A DNA stretch of 36,140 bases from assembly GCA_043769985.1 (NCBI GenBank), contig JAYVIV010000108.1, positions 1 through 36,140 of the forward strand, in the 5' to 3' direction. Below, piece by piece: positions 31,455-36,140 of this stretch (positions are counted from its first letter, which is position 1; every line of letters starts with the position of its first letter). Made by a program: the position numbers and the translations under genes. The stretch is from Arcicella sp043769985. Lineage in GTDB: Bacteria > Bacteroidota > Bacteroidia > Cytophagales > Spirosomataceae. The notes under the pieces are model-generated. The model was not told the origin of the DNA, did no database searches, and saw nothing but the letters and a program-made list of their open reading frames with translations.

Positions 31455-32498
31455 CTAAAAGTAAGTATTTACCGCAAAATCAAATTGACTTATAAAAATC
31501 TCCTTCATCGGGTGAAGATTATTTTGCTCATAGAAAATTAACATTGCTTTTTTATATTCAATTGGGTCAATGGTTCGGAATGAAATTGGGCAGTAATCAT
31601 TAACCATCAATAGGGCATTGCTGACTATTCTTGCTGTACGTTTATTACCGTCCGCAAAAGGTTGTATATACGATAAAAGTAATAAACTAAGAAAGGCTTT
31701 ATCGAAGACGGATTTCTTAGTATTTATCAGTTCGCACATATCTCGAAGAGCTTCTCTTATTTGATGTTCATTATCAAGGGGCGTATAATTTGTTCCTGCA
31801 ATACCAACTTTTCTAATTCTGATATTACGTTGAATACCTAAATTTTTCATCAATATGCTGTGAACATCTTCAATCCTGGAAACGGATAAAGGCTGTAAAT
31901 AATCTTTATTTTCAACAATAAAATCAATACATTCTTTATGATTCAAAAGCATTGTAGCCTCATCTTTTGTTTTCCCAAATGCCGTTTTTTGCTCTTTTAT
32001 AAGGTATTCTGTCTCTAAAAGTGAATAAGTATTTCCCTCAATTTGGGATGATTTCCAACTTAAATCAATTGCTAATCGTTCAAGTTCTTTGTCGTATTCA
32101 AAGGTAGATAATTCAGCAATATTTTTCTTAAATCTATCTTGAAGTGTATTTAATCGTTGTTTTTCAGTATCATTGAATATTGAAATTTTAGTCAAATTTA
32201 TTTTTATTAGATTAAAATCAAAAGACTTCTTGATTACTCTTTCATCAATTTCCTTCTCAAAATATTTACTAACATCTACTGAACCTAAAATTTGATAACG
32301 AAGCGATATTTTATATTTCGTCCCCCTTCCATTGCCAATTGCTACAATAGCGTTTTCAGCTAATAATTGCGATAACAATCTTTTCACAGATGCATAACTC
32401 ATTATGGCGTTTACACCTTTGTAAATTTCGCTGGAAGAGATTTCAGGTTTTTCTTGTAAAAAATCTAAAATTGAGGAAACATTATCTTGTTTTAGCAT
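31455..32498 (-). CDS. Fic family protein with altered catalytic motif
   Basis: 347 residues. A winged-helix domain at the N-terminus (SSSEIYKGVNAIMSYASVKR, ending GNGRGTKYKIS, residues 1-65) is followed by a linker and the Fic domain. The inhibitory-helix motif [S/T]xxxE[G/N] is present as SSQIEGN at residues 150-156. The usual catalytic motif HPFxxGNGRxxR appears as QPFADGNKRTAR (residues 279-290), with Gln279 in place of histidine and Lys286 in place of the second glycine. Active Fic enzymes transfer AMP (or phosphate) to protein hydroxyls using that His as base, so this one may be inactive or use altered chemistry, unless the change is shared by its subfamily. Palindromic half-sites upstream suggest autoregulation. 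Co-oriented with metG. Confidence 0.85.
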   Translation of the reverse strand: MLKQDNVSSILDFLQEKPEISSSEIYKGVNAIMSYASVKRLLSQLLAENAIVAIGNGRGTKYKISLRYQILGSVDVSKYFEKEIDERVIKKSFDFNLIKINLTKISIFNDTEKQRLNTLQDRFKKNIAELSTFEYDKELERLAIDLSWKSSQIEGNTYSLLETEYLIKEQKTAFGKTKDEATMLLNHKECIDFIVENKDYLQPLSVSRIEDVHSILMKNLGIQRNIRIRKVGIAGTNYTPLDNEHQIREALRDMCELINTKKSVFDKAFLSLLLLSYIQPFADGNKRTARIVSNALLMVNDYCPISFRTIDPIEYKKAMLIFYEQNNLHPMKEIFISQFDFAVNTYF

Positions 32499-32511
32499 AG
32501 CGAATAATTAT

Positions 32512-32590
32512 TTTGAAGCTCAATTTGCCAATAATTACGGCTCATTTGTCAGCGTTTTGAGCCGTAAATTTAAATAATTTGAGCTTCAAA
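32512..32590 (-). promoter_or_regulatory. Nested palindromes before fic: possible operator
   Basis: An outer 12-bp inverted repeat (TTTGAAGCTCAA at 32512-32523 with 32579-32590) encloses a perfect 10-bp one (TTACGGCTCA at 32535-32544 with 32558-32567). Each of the four arms contains a GCTCA/TGAGC half-site. It lies in the 103-base gap upstream of fic, whose product begins with a winged helix. Could alternatively terminate the DUF3109 transcript. Confidence 0.5.
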
Positions 32591-32601
32591 TCATAATTAC
32601 C

Positions 32602-33168
32602 TCAACTCCTATCCTTCACTTCCTCCAATAACTCTTGATACCAAGCCTCTCCATATTTCCGAATTAATGGCTCTTTTAAAAACTTATAAACTTCAACTCC
32701 CAAGTTTGCTCCGTGCGTACAAGCGTCTGAGCAAATGTGCCAACGGTCGTAGTTAAGGGCATCGTAATGGTCATATTTTGTAATTCTGATTGGGTATAAA
32801 TGGCATGAAATTGGTTTTTTCCACGTAATTTTTCCAGCTAAATAGGCTTGTTCGATGCCACATTTTAAGATATTTCTATCATCATAAATGGCGTATGCAC
32901 ACTCACGTCCATCAATTACGGGCGTTGAAAAATCGCCTTCCCAGTCTTTCACATACACGCCCTGTTTTTCAATGGTTTGTCGTCCTATTTCTGAAAGATA
33001 TGGTTTTACGTCCTCATAAATTTGCTCCATGATTGGCAGTTCATCATTGCTCAAAGGAGCTCCTAAGTCTCCTTCCACGCAACACGCTCCTTTACATTTA
33101 AGCAAATCGCAGACGAAAAATTTATCCATTATGTCGTCACTGATGACGGTGTTTTCTATTAATATCAT
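32602..33168 (-). CDS. DUF3109 family cysteine-rich protein
   Basis: 188 residues. Matches DUF3109, a Bacteroidota-enriched family related to YkgJ-type putative metal-binding proteins. It has nine cysteines: Cys20, 25, 29 and 30 in CDLLKCKGACCVEGDLGAPL, Cys90 (GRECAYAIYD), Cys103 (LKCGIE), Cys122 (SCHLYPIRIT), Cys146 and Cys150 (HICSDACTHG). This pattern suggests a bound iron-sulfur cluster or zinc. The function is unknown; no signal peptide, so cytosolic. It precedes fic and metG on the same strand, but the long palindromes in the gap suggest separate transcription. Confidence 0.9.
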   Translation of the reverse strand: MILIENTVISDDIMDKFFVCDLLKCKGACCVEGDLGAPLSNDELPIMEQIYEDVKPYLSEIGRQTIEKQGVYVKDWEGDFSTPVIDGRECAYAIYDDRNILKCGIEQAYLAGKITWKKPISCHLYPIRITKYDHYDALNYDRWHICSDACTHGANLGVEVYKFLKEPLIRKYGEAWYQELLEEVKDRS

Positions 33169-33498
33169 GTTTCTTGATTCAAATTATAGCACTTTCTTTA
33201 ATTACCGTACACTCATTCTGACTAATATATCCAACAAAATTACGTTAAATCTCATAGTTTTTATCGTCTTGGCATTTTTATTGATTAACCTTTTGAAAGT
33301 GTGTGGTTTATCAAAAATTGTACCAGTAAATTTTATGCAAATTTTTAGTTATTTTTGTACAACACTACGTAAAAACCGTCAAAGATTTAGAAGGAGAAAA
33401 GGAAGTTGATAAGTCACTAAGTTGTTAAAATAGTTTGCGATTATTTCGTGACTTATTAACTTAAAACTTCCCCTCACTCACAAATTATTCCTTATTAT
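33169..33498. other. 330-base intergenic region with a palindrome
   Basis: The region between the divergent DUF3109 and LysM genes holds an imperfect palindrome: AAGTTGATAAGTCAC at 33403-33417 against GTGACTTATTAACTT at 33448-33462 (one mismatch), with the flanks GGAAGTT and AACTTCC extending it. A TATTTTTG at 33350-33357 fits the -7 consensus for the rightward gene, but no -33 box is seen at the right distance. No credible coding frame. Confidence 0.6.
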
Positions 33499-36003
33499 AT
33501 GAAAAAGTGTGTTTCGTTGTTGTTGGTTGTAATATTTGTCTGTGCTGAAATTTCGGCTCAAAATCTTCCCAATAGTATTTTTGTGGGTTCTGTGAATGTG
33601 AGAATTGATGGAGATGCACGTTTAATTATTGAAAGAGAAATTGATAACTTGAACGAAAATCCAAAGTATCTCAACTTGCTCGTTACAAAAATGAACCTCT
33701 ATTTCCCCATCATTGAGAAGGTATTGGCGGAGGAAGGTGTGCCTGACGAATTCAAATATTTATGTGTTCAAGAGAGTGCTTTTAATGCAGAAGCCGTCTC
33801 TACGTCCAATGCAGTTGGTTATTGGCAATTTAAACGGGAGACCGCCAAAGAAGTTGGTTTGCGAGTGGATGGCGTAGTGGACGAACGTAAACACCTTGCT
33901 GCTGCCACAAAAGGTGCTGCAGTTTACTTATCACGAAGTAATTTAATTCTGAAAAACTGGATTTCCGCCTTACTATCGTATCGTATGGGTTTAGGGGCAG
34001 TTCGCAGAATGGCGGATAATGATTGGGCACATAAAAATGAAATAACGGTTAATTCCTCAACCGATTGGTATGTTTTGAGATTTTTGGCTTACCGCCACTT
34101 TTTGGAAAAACAATATAATCAATCTAAAAATACTCCCAACGCCAATTATCTTTTTGAGTACAATAATAGTCGTGGAAAAAACTTGGTGGACATTGCCCAA
34201 GAATTGGATGTGCCTTTGTCGGATATTATCGTCAATAATGCTTGGTTGAGGTCGTCTTCTGTTCCTGATGATAAGGATTATACTGTCTATTTACCAGTAA
34301 GTAATCAGCAATATTTAGATTTAAAAATAAAAAATAATCAAAAGAAGATTTCAGAAGAGCAAGTATCTGTAAATCAAGACATTGGATTTCCAGTCTTAGT
34401 AAAATTAACGGAATTAGCCACAAAAAATGACGCTATTTTTTACGAAATTAATGGAAAAAAAGGTATTCTTGCACAACAAGGCGATACGCCCGAAAGCATT
34501 GCGGAAAGGGCAGGAATTAATCTCAAACGTTTTTTGAAATTCAACGATATTAACGAAAACGATAGAATTATTCCTAACGAAGTTTATTATTTGAAGAAAA
34601 AAGACCGTCGTGCTGTGGTGGCTTATCATACCGTCCTGGGCTATGAAACCCTTTGGAAAATTTCGCAAATGTACGGAATGCAGTTGGAAGATTTGATGGC
34701 AAAAAACCGCATTATTCAGGTGCAAAGATTGCAAAAAGGGCGTTTGTTATGGTTGATTGAAACTCTTTCAGAAGGGCAAAGTATAGAATATATGAAGTCG
34801 CCAGATGATAAAAGGATAATTGTTATGGAGGACACGCCAATCAGCACGCCAACGCCACGCCAACCCAACGGACAGCCTGTGAAAAGGAATGTGGTTGTTC
34901 CGCAAAATACAACACCAGAAGTGACAGTTTTTGAGACAAAATCTGACCCGAATGTAGGGATGGCTTCAAGCAAACCTATTATTACGAAATCAAATACTTC
35001 CAATTCATCGGTAACTACGATTACTTATCCAACTACAGCCACAAGTCCTCAGCCCGTCAATAAACCCATTTCCACGACGGTTTATAGTCCGCCAGTAGTT
35101 ACGAATACTTCTTCAAGTTTGAATAATAAAATTGTAAAAAGTCATATAGTTGAACCCAAACAAACCTATTTTAGTATTTCAAGAATGTACAATATGTCGG
35201 TAGATGAATTGTATAGTTTGAATGATGTCTATTCTGGAACACCGTTAAGAACTGGACAAAATATTAGGGTTTATCAGTCGAGTAGCACTTCTATAACGGG
35301 AGCAGTGAAAGAGGATGAAGTGGTTACGGCAATTTATACGTACCCCGCTGAAAATCAGCTACCTGTCAATAATAACAATGGTACTACAACCACCATTATT
35401 AGAGAAGTTGTAACGACTCCTTCCGAAAATATTGAAACCACTGTATTGACTAAAACGCCCGTAGCAATTCCAAGTGCCAACAATCCAACTACGGTTTATC
35501 AGCAAACGCCATCACCAACGTCCACAAATTCGAGTAATAATTCAACGGCAGTTTATCAGCCGACTCCTCCACCAGCAACCACAAATAAGCCATTTACGCC
35601 CGCACCAGCAAGTACGAAACCAATCTACAAAATCATCCACACCATTCAAGCAGGGGAGACGATTTATCGAGTTTCAAAAATTTATAACGTTACGGTTGAC
35701 AACCTAAAGCAGTGGAATAATTTAACGATAAACACAGTTGAAATTGGGCAAGAATTAACCATTATAGAAGGCATTACCAAGCCCGAAGTTTACGCAGAAC
35801 CAACGCCAACAAAAAAGAATAGCAATGTAACCGTTTCTCAAAGTCATAGTAGCAATAACGTTAAATATCACACCATACAAGCAGGGGAGACGGTTTTTAG
35901 GCTTTCGAAAATATATGGTGTAACGGTAGATGAGATTGTGAGATGGAATAATCTCAAGAATTTTGCGGTGATTGTCGGGCAGCGGTTGGTGGTTAACAAG
36001 TGA
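33499..36003 (+). CDS. MltD-like lytic transglycosylase with multiple LysM domains
   Basis: 834 residues with a signal peptide (KKCVSLLLVVIFVCAEIS, then AQ). The lytic transglycosylase (SLT) domain covers about residues 60-200: KYLCVQESAFNAEAVS with the catalytic Glu92, NAVGYWQFKRETAKEVGLRV, ISALLSYRMGLGAVRRM. LysM units follow: weak ones near 223 and 322, then clear ones near 376 (YHTVLGYETLWKISQMYG), 548 (HIVEPKQTYFSISRMYNM), 713 (HTIQAGETIYRVSKIYNV) and 790 (HTIQAGETVFRLSKIYGV). Long Ser/Thr/Pro/Asn-rich linkers separate them (for example residues 435-545 and 600-710). The enzyme cuts peptidoglycan glycan strands with 1,6-anhydro formation, and the LysM units bind the glycan. Likely acts in the periplasm during wall turnover or division. 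Confidence 0.92.
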   Translation: MKKCVSLLLVVIFVCAEISAQNLPNSIFVGSVNVRIDGDARLIIEREIDNLNENPKYLNLLVTKMNLYFPIIEKVLAEEGVPDEFKYLCVQESAFNAEAVSTSNAVGYWQFKRETAKEVGLRVDGVVDERKHLAAATKGAAVYLSRSNLILKNWISALLSYRMGLGAVRRMADNDWAHKNEITVNSSTDWYVLRFLAYRHFLEKQYNQSKNTPNANYLFEYNNSRGKNLVDIAQELDVPLSDIIVNNAWLRSSSVPDDKDYTVYLPVSNQQYLDLKIKNNQKKISEEQVSVNQDIGFPVLVKLTELATKNDAIFYEINGKKGILAQQGDTPESIAERAGINLKRFLKFNDINENDRIIPNEVYYLKKKDRRAVVAYHTVLGYETLWKISQMYGMQLEDLMAKNRIIQVQRLQKGRLLWLIETLSEGQSIEYMKSPDDKRIIVMEDTPISTPTPRQPNGQPVKRNVVVPQNTTPEVTVFETKSDPNVGMASSKPIITKSNTSNSSVTTITYPTTATSPQPVNKPISTTVYSPPVVTNTSSSLNNKIVKSHIVEPKQTYFSISRMYNMSVDELYSLNDVYSGTPLRTGQNIRVYQSSSTSITGAVKEDEVVTAIYTYPAENQLPVNNNNGTTTTIIREVVTTPSENIETTVLTKTPVAIPSANNPTTVYQQTPSPTSTNSSNNSTAVYQPTPPPATTNKPFTPAPASTKPIYKIIHTIQAGETIYRVSKIYNVTVDNLKQWNNLTINTVEIGQELTIIEGITKPEVYAEPTPTKKNSNVTVSQSHSSNNVKYHTIQAGETVFRLSKIYGVTVDEIVRWNNLKNFAVIVGQRLVVNK

Positions 36004-36091
36004 GGAAGAATGTTAATTATGTACTGGTAAACTTATTATAAAATAACGGAATTATCTACTATTTGACGCAAATTGGATTTGACTCGTAAAA

Positions 36092-36126
36092 CCTCACCCC
36101 CGACCCCTCTCCGATGGAGAGGGGAG
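36092..36126. repeat. CCTCACCCC-family palindrome
   Basis: CCTCACCCCCGACCCCTCTCC runs into a perfect 9-bp hairpin (CCCCTCTCC at 36104-36112 with 36116-36124, loop GAT). It is the same family as the insert in metG at 30568-30605. It lies in the 137 bases after the LysM gene, where no gene is seen. Confidence 0.8.
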
Positions 36127-36140
36127 AAAAAATGGTCTAA

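Noticed and set aside
33029..33409. Plus-strand 126-residue frame with a hydrophobic stretch
   Set aside because: Its first half is antisense to the conserved DUF3109 gene and the rest is T-rich intergenic DNA; the hydrophobic run follows from base composition and no start signal supports it.

Overview
The window comes from an AT-rich genome (roughly 36% GC by eye) of the phylum Bacteroidota, most likely a Cytophagales/Spirosomaceae-type organism. This rests on several signs: SusC-like TonB receptors with an N-terminal CarboxypepD_reg domain; signal peptides ending in AQ; promoters of the TTTG-N19/20-TAnnTTTG type and no Shine-Dalgarno sequences; DUF3109 and choice-of-anchor I proteins; and many GC-rich palindromic repeats between and inside genes. 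No tRNA, rRNA, CRISPR array or classical insertion sequence was seen.

Layout. 1-1960: a choice-of-anchor I lipoprotein (cut by the window edge) and a secreted DUF2237 protein, both minus strand. 2000-3233: a PD-(D/E)XK Rpn-type 'recombination-promoting nuclease' and a duplicated tail of the same family. 3314-9576: threonine genes thrA and thrB, separated by 2.8 kb of accessory genes: a RelE/ParE-type toxin-antitoxin pair and a tightly coupled ABC-type ATPase plus TOPRIM-like (DUF4276-like) protein. This ATPase/TOPRIM pair is the best candidate for an undescribed defence-type system. 9650-10300: a Uma2-like endonuclease and a terminator. 10350-13428: two secreted proteins built from three copies of one unrecognised domain, a DoxX membrane protein, and an AraC regulator with membrane segments. 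Two of these transcription units share a conserved leader with 22-bp-spaced direct repeats. 13429-18106: VanZ, an alkyltransferase-like protein, a GH73 glucosaminidase, a GT39-type glycosyltransferase and MtgA. 18249-20602: HemW and an M16 peptidase, overlapping by one base. 20710-24005: a second Rpn nuclease, an alpha/beta hydrolase broken by two stops, a GT4 glycosyltransferase carrying an in-frame palindrome, and an O-methyltransferase. 24117-28275: a siderophore-type TonB receptor with Fur-box-like sites and an Omp85-like outer-membrane protein. 28455-33168: a third PD-(D/E)XK protein, MetG (with a repeat-encoded insert), a Fic protein and DUF3109. 33499-36003: a MltD-like lytic transglycosylase with multiple LysM domains.

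How it fits together. Most genes are housekeeping: amino-acid synthesis, cell-wall turnover (MtgA, GH73, MltD/LysM), outer-membrane transport, haem and tRNA charging. Accessory genes (TA, ATPase/TOPRIM, Uma2, Rpn-type nucleases, Fic) are scattered singly or in pairs among them. The most striking structural feature is the density of palindromic repeats from at least seven sequence families. Two lie in frame inside conserved genes (GT4 and metG), one forms the 3' end of doxX, and one appears to sit inside another.
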